Positions 1-8,098 of a stretch of DNA of 64,000 bases are shown here, piece by piece; the first letter of the stretch is position 1; each line of letters opens with the position of its first letter. The translations under genes and the position numbers were made by a program. Location of the stretch: assembly GCF_015665295.1 (NCBI RefSeq), contig NZ_JADFAJ010000012.1, positions 117,016 through 181,015 on the forward strand. The letters are read 5' to 3'. Under the pieces are notes generated by a model. The model worked only from the letters and a program-made list of their open reading frames with translations, did no database searches and was not told where the DNA came from. This stretch comes from Maricaulis sp. Its GTDB lineage: Bacteria > Pseudomonadota > Alphaproteobacteria > Caulobacterales > Maricaulaceae.

Positions 1-288
1 GATGCCGAGGTGATCGATCTGAAAACGCTGGTACCCTACGATATCGAGACGATTGCCCGTTCGGTCAACAAGACCGGCCGCTGCATCGTCGCCCAGGAAG
101 CCCCACGCACCTCGGGCTTCGGTGCCGAACTGGCGGCCCAGATCCAGGAAGAGTGCTTTTACGCCCTCGAAGCGCCGATCCAGCGGGTCGCCGGCTGGGA
201 TACGCCTTATCCGCATGCCCATGAATGGTCCTACTTCCCGGGGCCGGACCGTTTCATCAATGCCATGAACACCGTTCTGGAGGCCTGA
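1..288 (+). CDS. bkdA2: Branched-chain 2-oxoacid dehydrogenase E1 component, beta subunit (C-terminal part)
   Basis: The reading frame is open from the first base, so only the last 95 residues are inside the window. They form the C-terminal transketolase-type domain of a 2-oxoisovalerate dehydrogenase E1 beta chain, with the segment VDLKTLVPYD-like near the start and the family-typical GWDTPYPHAHEW stretch near the end. E1 (alpha plus beta) is the thiamine-diphosphate enzyme that decarboxylates the keto acids of Val, Leu and Ile and loads the acyl group on the lipoyl arm of E2. The E2 gene follows on the same strand after 172 bp, which supports branched-chain rather than pyruvate specificity. 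The E1 alpha gene is expected just upstream, outside the window. Confidence 0.9.
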   Translation, partial: DAEVIDLKTLVPYDIETIARSVNKTGRCIVAQEAPRTSGFGAELAAQIQEECFYALEAPIQRVAGWDTPYPHAHEWSYFPGPDRFINAMNTVLEA

Positions 289-298
289 CGACGCAACG

Positions 299-431
299 CT
301 TTCCTCCCCGCAATGCGGGGAGGTGCCCCGCAGGGGCGGAGGGGGCGGCCCGCCGGGCCGCAAGCGCGCTGCGCGTCCCCCATCGACCCGGACGATGTCC
401 GGCCCACTTCCCCCGCAGGCGGGGGAAGAAA
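299..431 (+). repeat. Structured intergenic repeat, copy D (diverged)
   Basis: The gap between bkdA2 and bkdB holds three hairpins in the same order as the copies at 54190, 62096 and 62641: a left CCTCCCCGC/GCGGGGAGG stem, a CCCC/GGGG mini-stem, and a right CTTCCCCC/GGGGGAAG stem. The stem bases differ from those of the other copies but pairing is kept. It starts 11 bp after the bkdA2 stop codon. It could lower or modulate read-through from E1 beta to E2. Confidence 0.7.
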
Positions 432-460
432 CGGGGTAGCCGAGCCTGGAGAGACTGAAG

Positions 461-1720
461 ATGAGCGAATACCGTTACAAGATGCCCGATGTCGGCGAAG
501 GTATCGTCGAGGCGGAAATCGTCGAATGGCACGTCAAGGAAGGCGATACGGTCACCGAGGACCAGCATGTCCTGGACGTGATGACCGACAAGGCGACCGT
601 CGAGATCCCCTGTGCCGTCAACGGCAAGGTGACCAAGCTGGTCGGCGCGCCGGGCGATGTCATCGCGGTCGGCACCGAGATCATGTTCATCGCGGTCGAC
701 AGCGCGGTCCCGGCCGAGGCCGAAGCGCCAGCTGAAACCGAAGCCAAGGCCGAGCCGGCCAAGCCGGCCGCGCCAAAGGCCGTCGAGCCGGTCGCCGCAG
801 CCGAAGCCCCGGCAATTGCCAGCCGCTCCGGCGGCGAGCGTCCGCTGGCCAGCCCGGCCGTGCGCAAGCGCGCCCTGGAAGCCGATATCCGCCTCGCCAA
901 TGTGCCGGGCACGGGGCCGGCCGGTCGCATCACGCATGACGATCTCGATGACTTCATCAAGTCCGGCGGCCGCCTGGTGGCCCGCTCGGGCTCGGGCAGT
1001 TCCTCGGTCCGGGCGCCGCGTACCGGCGTGACCGAGGAGAAGGTGATCGGCCTGCGCCGGCGCATCTCCGACAACATGTCCCACGCCCAGCGCACCATTC
1101 CCGACATCGCCTATGTCGAGGAGATCGACGTCACGGCGCTGGAAGACCTGCGGGCGCATCTCAACGCCACCAAGTCGGATGACCAGGCCAAGCTGACCTT
1201 CATCCCCTTCCTCGTCCTGGCGCTGACCAGGGCGCTGCCGAACACGCCGCAGGCCAATGCCCATTTCGATGGCGAGGCGATGCTGCTGACCAAGCATGAT
1301 GCCGTGCATTGCGGGGTTGCGGCGGCGACGCCGAACGGGCTCATGGTGCCGGTCATCAAGCATGCCGAGAGCCTGGATATCTGGCAGATCGCGGCCGAGC
1401 TGAAGCGGCTCGCGGCGGCGGCCAAGGACGGCAAGGCCAGCAAGGCCGAGCTGACCGGTTCGACCATCACCATCACCTCGCTGGGGGCGATCGGTGGCCT
1501 GGTCACCACGCCCATCCTCAACGCCCCGGAAACCGCCATCATCGGCGTCAACAAGATGCAGACCCTGCCGCGCTACAATGCCGAGGGCGTGGTCGTGCCG
1601 CGCAAGCTGATGAACCTCTCCAGCTGTTTCGATCACCGCATTGTCGACGGCTACGAGGCCGCCATGCTGATCCAGGCCGTGAAGGGCTATCTGGAGAATC
1701 CGGCGACGCTGTTCATGTGA
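461..1720 (+). CDS. bkdB: Dihydrolipoamide acyltransferase, E2 of branched-chain keto-acid dehydrogenase
   Basis: The 419-residue protein has the full E2 layout. There is one lipoyl domain (residues 1-80) with the lipoylation site in MTDKATVEI (Lys44), an Ala/Pro/Glu-rich linker (about 85-125), a peripheral subunit-binding domain (about 128-166, LASPAVRKRALE) and a C-terminal catalytic domain ending with DHRIVDG (His392, Asp396). It takes the branched acyl group from E1, transfers it to CoA, and forms the core of the complex. A single lipoyl domain and direct linkage to E1 beta favour the branched-chain type. The start is supported by a purine-rich GGAGAG about ten bases upstream (450-455). 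The gene is followed by a strong terminator, so the E3 gene at 5677 must have its own promoter. Confidence 0.93.
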   Translation: MSEYRYKMPDVGEGIVEAEIVEWHVKEGDTVTEDQHVLDVMTDKATVEIPCAVNGKVTKLVGAPGDVIAVGTEIMFIAVDSAVPAEAEAPAETEAKAEPAKPAAPKAVEPVAAAEAPAIASRSGGERPLASPAVRKRALEADIRLANVPGTGPAGRITHDDLDDFIKSGGRLVARSGSGSSSVRAPRTGVTEEKVIGLRRRISDNMSHAQRTIPDIAYVEEIDVTALEDLRAHLNATKSDDQAKLTFIPFLVLALTRALPNTPQANAHFDGEAMLLTKHDAVHCGVAAATPNGLMVPVIKHAESLDIWQIAAELKRLAAAAKDGKASKAELTGSTITITSLGAIGGLVTTPILNAPETAIIGVNKMQTLPRYNAEGVVVPRKLMNLSSCFDHRIVDGYEAAMLIQAVKGYLENPATLFM

Positions 1721-1743
1721 GCTGGCGCTTAGGATGACAAAAC

Positions 1744-1780
1744 GAAAGCGGGATGCCCAAGCCGGGTGTCCCGCTTTTTT
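1744..1780 (+). terminator. Rho-independent terminator of bkdB
   Basis: An AAAGCGGGA/TCCCGCTTT stem with an inner CCC/GGG pair is followed by a run of T. It lies 24 bp after the bkdB stop codon. Confidence 0.85.
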
Positions 1781-1824
1781 GTGTACGTCTGCCGTGCTGC
1801 ATTGCGGATAGAGGGGGTGGCGTG

Positions 1825-2097
1825 GTGTTCAAGGCTTGGAACTGGATGTTTGACAACTTCAGCGGGGCTTGCGCCGCTGTGGGGCTTGTTTGGATCATAA
1901 GTTGGATCGGCCTCCTGTCGGGTGGGTTACCGGTTTGGTTGCACGTCATTGTGCAAACCTCGGCTTTGTTCGCGCTCATGATCTATGTCGGTTTGCGGTC
2001 AGCCTGGTTGCAGATGGACGCTAAGCCTGCTCGTCCGGGGCGCGCATCTCGCATCCGGGCTCGCCGTGAGCGCATTGAGCGGCGTGCGCGGCGCTGA
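1825..2097 (+). CDS. Small two-helix membrane protein, unknown function
   Basis: The product has 90 residues. The frame stays open further upstream, but an ATG start there would lie inside the bkdB terminator, so I place the start at GTG 1825, behind the GAGGGGG ribosome-binding site at 1811-1817; GTG 1822 is equally possible. The protein has two hydrophobic segments (about residues 12-32 and 38-58) and a strongly basic, Arg-rich tail (about 70-90) that should stay in the cytoplasm. I do not recognise the family. The good ribosome-binding site and clear hydrophobic pattern argue that it is real, but it could be lineage-specific. Confidence 0.55.
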   Translation: MFKAWNWMFDNFSGACAAVGLVWIISWIGLLSGGLPVWLHVIVQTSALFALMIYVGLRSAWLQMDAKPARPGRASRIRARRERIERRARR

Positions 2098-2531
2098 CGA
2101 AGCGGTCGGCCAACGCAGTTTGTCCAAAACATGGTCCCCTCGCGATATCCCTAATGGATGCCCGGCCTCGAGTTGGACGAAGAGCCGGGGCGCGTATCCG
2201 CACCCTCGAGGCGCTTGGAAATGGGGCCGGTGATGCGCCCCGTTCTATTGTCGAAGGGGAACACACCTGACACTAGCCATCGAAATGTGACATTCCAAGT
2301 CGAAGCAGGCGTGCCGACGCGCTTTGAGGTATTGATCGCTTGTCAGCCAGACCGCCGCATCCGGTTTTCCGGGTCAAGGGCCCAACGGGCCGCTGCGCGG
2401 TTTCTCCCTTGACCCGGAAAACCGGATGCGGCCCTCTCTCGGCAAGCGATGAATGGAGTGGCGGGCCCGTCACGGGCCACCCCTGTGACGGCTATTACGC
2501 GTAATCAAGCGCCAAACCGCTACCTGTTCCG
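2098..2531. other. 434-bp gap without a convincing gene
   Basis: Short open frames exist on both strands but lack ribosome-binding sites and recognisable products. The only strong structure is the long inverted repeat at 2355-2431 described separately. Confidence 0.6.
2355..2431. repeat. 26-bp perfect inverted repeat forming a large hairpin
   Basis: The arms at 2355-2380 and 2406-2431 are perfect reverse complements (left arm begins CCGCATCCGG, right arm ends CCGGATGCGG). They are separated by a 25-base GC-rich loop. Outside them, TCGCTTG near 2335 and CAAGCGA near 2444 also pair, so the structure may span about 115 bp. No T-tract follows on either strand, so it is not a standard terminator. 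It lies between genes that converge from both sides. Confidence 0.8.
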
Positions 2532-4037
2532 CTACCCCCAATCCCCCGGCATCAGCGCATCCGGCATGTTCTGGTAGCAGACCGGGCGCAGGAAGCGGCG
2601 GATCGACATGGTGCCGACCGAGGTGGCGCCGAAATTGGTCGAGGCCGGGTAGGGACCGCCATGCACCATGGTGTCGCTGACTTCCACGCCGGTCGGGAAG
2701 CCATTGGTCAGGATACGGCCGGCCTTGCGCTCCAGCACCGGCATCAGCTTTTGGCCCAGCGCCATGTCGCCATCGTCCATGTGCAAAGTGGCGGTGAGCT
2801 GGCCCTGCAGCGAGCGGGCGATGGCGAGCATTTCCGCCTCGTCCTTCACCGTGACCACGAGGCCCAGCGGGCCGAAGACTTCCTCGCCGAGCACCTCATT
2901 GTCCAGCCAGTCCTGGCCCGTGGTCACGAAGAGGTAGGGTGTGGCATTGCGCAGGTCGCAGGTCGTGGTCAGGATTTCACGGACCCCGGCCGTGCTGCGG
3001 ATCACATCGCGACCCTTCTGGTAGGCCTGGGCGATGCCATCGGTCAGCATGGTCTGCGGACCGACCTCGCCGAGACCCGCAACGGCGGCCCGAATGAAGG
3101 TTTCCGCGTCCTTGCCCTCGATCATCACGGCAATGCCGGGATTGGTGCAGAACTGGCCGGCGCCCATGGTCAGTGACCCGGCCCAGCCGGTGCCGATTGC
3201 TTCGGCGCGCGAGCCCATGGCGGCGGGCAGCAGGAACATCGGATTGACCGAGCCCAGCTCGCCGAAGAAGGGGATGGGTTCGGGGCGCGCGGCACACAGG
3301 TCAAACAGGGCGCGGCCACCGGCCAGCGAACCGGTGAAGCCGACCGCCTTGATCAGCGGGTGTTCGACCACAGCCTGGCCGACCTTGCGGTCACCGCCCT
3401 GGATCTGGCTGAACACGCCGGGATGCACGCCGCAGGACTTGATGGCCGCGTCGATGGCCTGGGCGACGATGTCGCCGGTGCCGGGATGGGCAGAATGGCC
3501 TTTCACGACGACCGGGCAACCGGCCGCGAGGGCGGCGGCGGTGTCGCCACCGGCGGTCGAAAATGCGAGCGGGAAGTTTGAGGCCCCGAAGACGGCAACC
3601 GGGCCGATCGGGCGCTGCACCAGTTTCAGGTCCGGGCGCGGCAGGGGCTGGCGGTCGGGCAGGGCGGCGTCATGGCGCTTGTCGAGATAGTCACCGGCCA
3701 GGATATGGCTGGCAAACAGGCGCAGTTGTCCGACCGTGCGGCCGCGCTCGCCATTGAGGCGCGCTTCCGGCAGGCCGGTCTCCTGGGTACCGATCTCGGT
3801 GATGGCTTCCCCGCGGGCATCAATCTCGTCGGCGATGGTGTTGAGGAATTTCGCGCGGTCCTCGCGCGAGGAATACCCGTAGGACCAGAACGCCTCTTCG
3901 GCGGCCTTGCAGGCCTGGTCGACCAGGTCCGGCGTGCCGACGGCGAAGTCGTGCGACGGGCCGTGGGCCGGGCTGGAGGTGAAGCTGGCATCGCTGCCGA
4001 CCCAGTCTCCGGCGACAAGGTGTTTCCCGATGATCAT
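2532..4037 (-). CDS. NAD(P)-dependent aldehyde dehydrogenase, alpha-ketoglutaric semialdehyde dehydrogenase type
   Basis: A full-length 501-residue ALDH-superfamily enzyme. The catalytic Cys297 lies in GQFCTNPG and the general base Glu260 in FFGELGSVNP; GFTGS at about 233-237 is the nucleotide-binding turn. The G-A-S-N-F-P segment at 151-156 and the overall pattern match the NADP-type 2,5-dioxovalerate (alpha-ketoglutaric semialdehyde) dehydrogenases of sugar-acid and hydroxyproline catabolism. No pathway partner lies beside it, so the true substrate is uncertain. It is transcribed against the flanking bkd genes and looks like a single-gene unit. Confidence 0.88.
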   Translation of the reverse strand: MIIGKHLVAGDWVGSDASFTSSPAHGPSHDFAVGTPDLVDQACKAAEEAFWSYGYSSREDRAKFLNTIADEIDARGEAITEIGTQETGLPEARLNGERGRTVGQLRLFASHILAGDYLDKRHDAALPDRQPLPRPDLKLVQRPIGPVAVFGASNFPLAFSTAGGDTAAALAAGCPVVVKGHSAHPGTGDIVAQAIDAAIKSCGVHPGVFSQIQGGDRKVGQAVVEHPLIKAVGFTGSLAGGRALFDLCAARPEPIPFFGELGSVNPMFLLPAAMGSRAEAIGTGWAGSLTMGAGQFCTNPGIAVMIEGKDAETFIRAAVAGLGEVGPQTMLTDGIAQAYQKGRDVIRSTAGVREILTTTCDLRNATPYLFVTTGQDWLDNEVLGEEVFGPLGLVVTVKDEAEMLAIARSLQGQLTATLHMDDGDMALGQKLMPVLERKAGRILTNGFPTGVEVSDTMVHGGPYPASTNFGATSVGTMSIRRFLRPVCYQNMPDALMPGDWG

Positions 4038-4227
4038 GACATGTCCTCCGCTGTCTGCACGGCTGTCATGCCTTAATTGTCTGAGTTATTCAATCGGTCG
4101 TTTCCACCTGTCTCAATGATGCTCTCCGGACGGGTTGATGGATAACAGCCAGACCCGTGGCGGCCTTGCAGGTTCAGCGTCCCCAACTCGACCTAACCCT
4201 GCCGCGACGGTGCTGTTCGAGGTCTTG

Positions 4228-5199
4228 CTAGTCGAAGGCCCCGCAGAACGATGTGCTCGCGGCACTGCCGACGCAGTATTGCTGTACCAGTGGGCGGGGG
4301 TTTTCAAACAGCACCCCGCCGCAACGTGCCTGCCAGACATCATCTCTCGCGTCATGGTCTGCGGCGTCGCGGTTGTAGTCGTCCAGTTCATCCTCCAGCG
4401 CGTCCAAGTCTGCATTATAGGCATCGACCCGTTGCTGATGCATGCGCACCTGATTGGCGCGGGCGCGGTCAGCCACGCCCGTCGAATCACGATTGTAGGA
4501 ATAGCTGAGGTGATTGCGCTCGTCCCGGAGACCGTCGGCGCGGCGTTCCAGTGCCCGCTCGGCCGTGCGGATGTCGGCCCTCCAGCGGCGAAGCCGGCTG
4601 GCCTCGGAATCGCTCTGACGGGAGTCATTGAAACAGGCCATCCACTCGCTCCGGCCTGCCAGCCTTTCTGTCGGCGCAGACGCAGCCGGTGTAGCGGTCC
4701 GGGCGGTTCCGGTGCCAGACGAGGCCGTGTTGCTGGTTACGGGGTTCGATCCCGCGCCGGCGCTGCGCGGTTCCATGCAGATCGTGAGTTGGCCGGTATT
4801 GTCGGCCAGGCGGCTGTCCTGTTCATTGAACCGGAAATCCAGTCGGCTGGTCGGCGGGATGATATCGCCAGCCCGCAGCGGCTCTTCATTCAGGCGTCCG
4901 TTATTGTTCACCAGGATGGTGCCGAGCCGCCAATAGGGCCGCTCGCGCGCGGCCTCGAAGGCGACTCTGTGCGGGGCAGGCAGGGCGCTCAGATCATGCC
5001 CTTCTGCACCAACCGGGGAGAGCGACGGGTGGGCGCTCCAGCTGCCTGTTATGGTGCGAACAATGGCGCCATGGTCGAAGCCATCGAGTGTGATCCGCGT
5101 CCAGCCAGCCCGCGCGGGAAACTGAAAGCAGCTCACCTGGGCCGAAGCCGGCACCGAAATGCCCACGAGCAAGCTCAATGATATCAGGAACACGCGCAT
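4228..5199 (-). CDS. Secreted protein of unknown function with a charged helical C-terminal half
   Basis: The frame is open to 5280, but ATG 5199 has a good GGGAGA ribosome-binding site and is followed directly by a signal peptide (MRVFLISLSLLVGI..., predicted cleavage after ASA near residue 20), so I use it. The mature 300-residue protein has a beta-rich N-terminal part, a Thr/Ser/Ala linker (about 155-180) and a highly charged region (about 190-290) with heptad-like Leu/Ala spacing that may form a coiled coil. Paired cysteines near the start, middle and end suggest disulfides. I do not recognise the family. It is probably periplasmic. Confidence 0.7.
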   Translation of the reverse strand: MRVFLISLSLLVGISVPASAQVSCFQFPARAGWTRITLDGFDHGAIVRTITGSWSAHPSLSPVGAEGHDLSALPAPHRVAFEAARERPYWRLGTILVNNNGRLNEEPLRAGDIIPPTSRLDFRFNEQDSRLADNTGQLTICMEPRSAGAGSNPVTSNTASSGTGTARTATPAASAPTERLAGRSEWMACFNDSRQSDSEASRLRRWRADIRTAERALERRADGLRDERNHLSYSYNRDSTGVADRARANQVRMHQQRVDAYNADLDALEDELDDYNRDAADHDARDDVWQARCGGVLFENPRPLVQQYCVGSAASTSFCGAFD

Positions 5200-5372
5200 C
5201 CGATTCTCCCTTGAAAGGCAGGGGCGCCAGGACGCCACGCTCTTGGACCCGGACGGTAAACCCGCGTCTGGTGTAGTCAATAATGCGGCGTCGCAAATCT
5301 GGCTGTCCCGATGGGCGGGCTTGACCGGCTTGTGTGGTCGGCGGCAAAAGAGGGGCAGGGGAGAACCGACAC

Positions 5373-5582
5373 ATGCCGTCAGTCGCCAAACAAGTCTGGT
5401 CCGACTTCATCTCGGTAGTTGCTGTCTGGGCCGCTGCGGTTTTCCTCTTGATGTTCCACCACGAAAAGGTCGGCATCCACTCGGAATGGATGCCGCAGGT
5501 CGTGTTCGGCAGTTTTGCTGCGGTTGTCGTGCTGGCGCCGATCGGCTCGCTGCTCTGGCGCCGCTTCATCCGGCCGGCCTAG
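5373..5582 (+). CDS. Small two-helix membrane protein, unknown function
   Basis: A 69-residue protein starting at ATG 5373, with GGGGAG 10-15 bases upstream. Two hydrophobic segments (about residues 10-28 and 40-60) are separated by a short HHEKVGIHSEW loop. It ends with the basic tail WRRFIRP. I see no family match. It sits 94 bp upstream of lpdA on the same strand and may share its promoter. Confidence 0.65.
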   Translation: MPSVAKQVWSDFISVVAVWAAAVFLLMFHHEKVGIHSEWMPQVVFGSFAAVVVLAPIGSLLWRRFIRPA

Positions 5583-5676
5583 CCTCAGTCAGCCCCTTTC
5601 CCTTTACCCGCCGAACCGCTAAATCCGTCCCCGGAAAACGCGTTTTCGTGCTTTGATCTTCCAAGGAGCGCCTGTG

Positions 5677-7107
5677 ATGCAGACACGGTCTTGCCAAGTC
5701 CTCATTGTCGGTGGTGGCCCGGGCGGCTATCCGGCTGCCATTCGTGCCGGCCAGCTGGGTCTGGACACCATCATTGTCGACAAGCACGGGCTGGGCGGAA
5801 CCTGCCTCAATCGTGGCTGTATCCCCTCCAAGGCGATGATCCACGCCGCGACCAAGTATGAGGAAATGGCCAAGCATGCGCAAAGCGATGTGCTGGGCAT
5901 ATCGCTGGCCGAAGCGCCGAAGCTCGACATGGGCAAGCTGGTGGGCTGGAAGGACGGCATCGTCTCCAAGCTGACCGGTGGCGTGGCCCAGCTGATCAAG
6001 GCTGCGGGCGCCGAGCATATTGCCGGCTGGGCGGAATTCTCCAACGCCAAGACCTGTGTCGTGACCATGGAAGACGGCGAAAAGGTCGAGATCACGGCCG
6101 AGAATGTCATTCTGGCGACCGGTTCGGTCGAGGTTGAGCTGCCCTTCCTGCCGTTTGGCGAAAACGTCATCGGTTCGACCGATGCGCTCGATCTTTCCGA
6201 GCTACCGGAAAAACTGGTCGTGGTCGGTGCCGGCTATATCGGCCTGGAACTGGGTATCGCCTTCCGCAAGCTGGGTTCGACCGTGACCTTCATCGAGGCG
6301 TCGGACGGTATCCTGCCGCTCTATGACAAGGAGATTACCCGTCCCATCACCATGTGGCTGAAGAAGCACAAGGTCGAGGTGAACCTGTCCTGCAAGGCCA
6401 AGGGTGTGTCGGAGAAGAACGGCAAGACCGTGCTCGAATATGACGATGCCAAGGGCGCGGCCCAGTCGATCGAGGCCGACAAGGTCCTTGTCGCGGTTGG
6501 CCGCAAGGCCTGCCTCGCCGGCTGGGGCCTGGAAAACATGGGCCTCGATCTGGACGGCGGGAAATTCATCAAGGTCGACAATCAGTGCCGCACCGGAATG
6601 CGTGGCGTCTATGCCATTGGCGATGTCGTCGGCGAGCCGCTTCTGGCCCACAAGGCGACCGCCCAGGGCGAAATGGTCGCCGAGATCATTGCCGGTCATC
6701 GCCGCGTGCATGACCCGGTCTCCATCGCCGCGGTCTGCTTCACCGAGCCGGAAGTCGTCGGCGTCGGCCTGACGCCGGACGAGGCCAAGGCCAAGGGCGA
6801 AGAGATCATCACCGGCAAATTCCCGCTCGCCGCCTCGGGTCGCTATCTGTCGATGGAAGCGGGCACAGATGGCGGCTTTGTCCGCGTTACCGCGCGCAAG
6901 GAAGATCATGTCATCCTCGGCATCCATGCCGTTGGCACCCATGTCTCCGAATTGTCAGGCGAATTCGCCCTGGCGGTCGAGATGGGCGCCCGCCTCGACG
7001 ACATCGCCGGTACGATCCACGTCCACCCGACGCTCACCGAAGGCTTCGCCGAAGCCGCGCTGACGGCGCTGGGTCACCCGATCCATATCTCCGCGCCGAA
7101 GAAGTAG
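5677..7107 (+). CDS. lpdA: Dihydrolipoyl dehydrogenase (E3)
   Basis: A 476-residue FAD disulfide oxidoreductase that reoxidises the dihydrolipoyl arm of E2 with NAD+. It shows the FAD-binding VGGGPGGYPA near the N-terminus, the redox disulfide CLNRGC (Cys43, Cys48), a second dinucleotide fold (VVGAGYIGLELG) and the catalytic dyad HPTLTE (His450, Glu455). The frame extends to a TTG at 5653, but ATG 5677 follows AAGGAG by eight bases and is the better start. It is most likely the E3 of the bkd complex whose E1/E2 genes lie 4 kb upstream on the same strand, though it could also serve other 2-oxoacid dehydrogenases. Confidence 0.95.
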   Translation: MQTRSCQVLIVGGGPGGYPAAIRAGQLGLDTIIVDKHGLGGTCLNRGCIPSKAMIHAATKYEEMAKHAQSDVLGISLAEAPKLDMGKLVGWKDGIVSKLTGGVAQLIKAAGAEHIAGWAEFSNAKTCVVTMEDGEKVEITAENVILATGSVEVELPFLPFGENVIGSTDALDLSELPEKLVVVGAGYIGLELGIAFRKLGSTVTFIEASDGILPLYDKEITRPITMWLKKHKVEVNLSCKAKGVSEKNGKTVLEYDDAKGAAQSIEADKVLVAVGRKACLAGWGLENMGLDLDGGKFIKVDNQCRTGMRGVYAIGDVVGEPLLAHKATAQGEMVAEIIAGHRRVHDPVSIAAVCFTEPEVVGVGLTPDEAKAKGEEIITGKFPLAASGRYLSMEAGTDGGFVRVTARKEDHVILGIHAVGTHVSELSGEFALAVEMGARLDDIAGTIHVHPTLTEGFAEAALTALGHPIHISAPKK

Positions 7108-7117
7108 GGGCGCCAGG

Positions 7118-7516
7118 ATGGATTCTGCGGATCCGACGGCACAGGCTGAACGTAGGTTCGAGGCCCTGATCGGCGCATTTTTGATGGTTGCCTTCAGTGA
7201 CGGTGAATTCTCCAAATCGGAGGAGTATCTGGTGCGGGTAAGGCTTCTTCGTGAGCAAAAGCCGCGCGCCATGACAGACGTTGAGGCGGACGCGATCTAT
7301 GCCAAGCTGGAAACCGAGTTCCGGTCCCGCCCCGACGCGACGGCAGAGCGCGTCCTTGCTTTGGTCGCAGAGCAGCGCGGAAATGGTGTCGCACGTCGCG
7401 CCATTACCGAGGCGGCCCGCAAGGCTTTGATGGCGGATCGCATCTCCAGGACTCAGGAAGACTATGCCCTGAACCGTCTCGCTGCCGCGCTCGGCCTGCG
7501 AGACGGCGAAATCTAG
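7118..7516 (+). CDS. TerB-like helical protein
   Basis: A 132-residue, largely alpha-helical protein without signal peptide. The motif FLMVAFSDGEFSKSE (about residues 21-35) has the hydrophobic-x-x-x-DGE pattern of the TerB/DjlA-like fold, in which the acidic residues bind a metal or support contacts with partners. It follows lpdA by 10 bp, so it is probably cotranscribed with it. No tellurite-resistance genes are nearby, and the specific role is unknown. Confidence 0.7.
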   Translation: MDSADPTAQAERRFEALIGAFLMVAFSDGEFSKSEEYLVRVRLLREQKPRAMTDVEADAIYAKLETEFRSRPDATAERVLALVAEQRGNGVARRAITEAARKALMADRISRTQEDYALNRLAAALGLRDGEI

Positions 7517-7603
7517 CGATCCGTCCACGCGAATACCGCCTATACGCTTCACGCCCGCGTCCGCATGCTTATATAAGGCGGCGGGTCAGCAGGCGGGATC
7601 ATC

Positions 7604-8098
7604 ATGGACGACAGTGGCAGTTTCCTTTCCGGCATCATTGGCGCCGACCAGGCCGTGGTCGGCGAAGGTGTGGGCTGCGTCTCCTTCGAGACCGCCTTCC
7701 TGCGCCGCATCGAGCCGGGCCCGGGCGATATCGACGAGCTCGGTCACGTCAATAATGTCGTCTATCTGCGCTGGGTCCAGGACATCGCCATCACCCACTG
7801 GCATGCCATCGCGCCGGACGACATGGTCAGTGGCGAGGTCTGGGTCGCGCTCAAGCACACGATTGAATACCGCGACCCCATCCTGCCCGGCGAGACGGCC
7901 GAGATCCGCACCTGGCTCGGCAAGGTTCACGGGCCGCGCTTTGACCGCCATGTCGATATCCGCAAGCCCGGCGCCAAACGTTTCTCCGCCCGCGCCACCA
8001 CCGAATGGTGCCGCATCGGCCGCGACAGCCGCCGCCCGATGCGGATCGGCGAGGATGTGATGAAGGCCTTTGGTCTGGTGGGGCTGGAGCTGGGCTAA
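7604..8098 (+). CDS. Hotdog-fold acyl-CoA thioesterase (4HBT family)
   Basis: The 164-residue protein carries the 4-hydroxybenzoyl-CoA-thioesterase-like motif GDIDELGHVNNVVYLRW (about residues 41-57), with the catalytic Asp (42 or 44) and HVNN. This is followed by EYRDPILPGE and a DRHVDI strand typical of YbgC/FadM-type enzymes. It probably hydrolyses acyl-CoA thioesters in the cytoplasm. The start at ATG 7604 leaves a 25-30 residue N-terminal extension before the hotdog domain. The 3' end overlaps the converging dehydrogenase gene by four bases. Confidence 0.85.
   Translation: MDDSGSFLSGIIGADQAVVGEGVGCVSFETAFLRRIEPGPGDIDELGHVNNVVYLRWVQDIAITHWHAIAPDDMVSGEVWVALKHTIEYRDPILPGETAEIRTWLGKVHGPRFDRHVDIRKPGAKRFSARATTEWCRIGRDSRRPMRIGEDVMKAFGLVGLELG

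Noticed and set aside
2158-2412. Small open frames in the 2098-2531 gap
   Set aside because: They cross the long inverted repeat, lack a ribosome-binding site and have no similarity I recognise.
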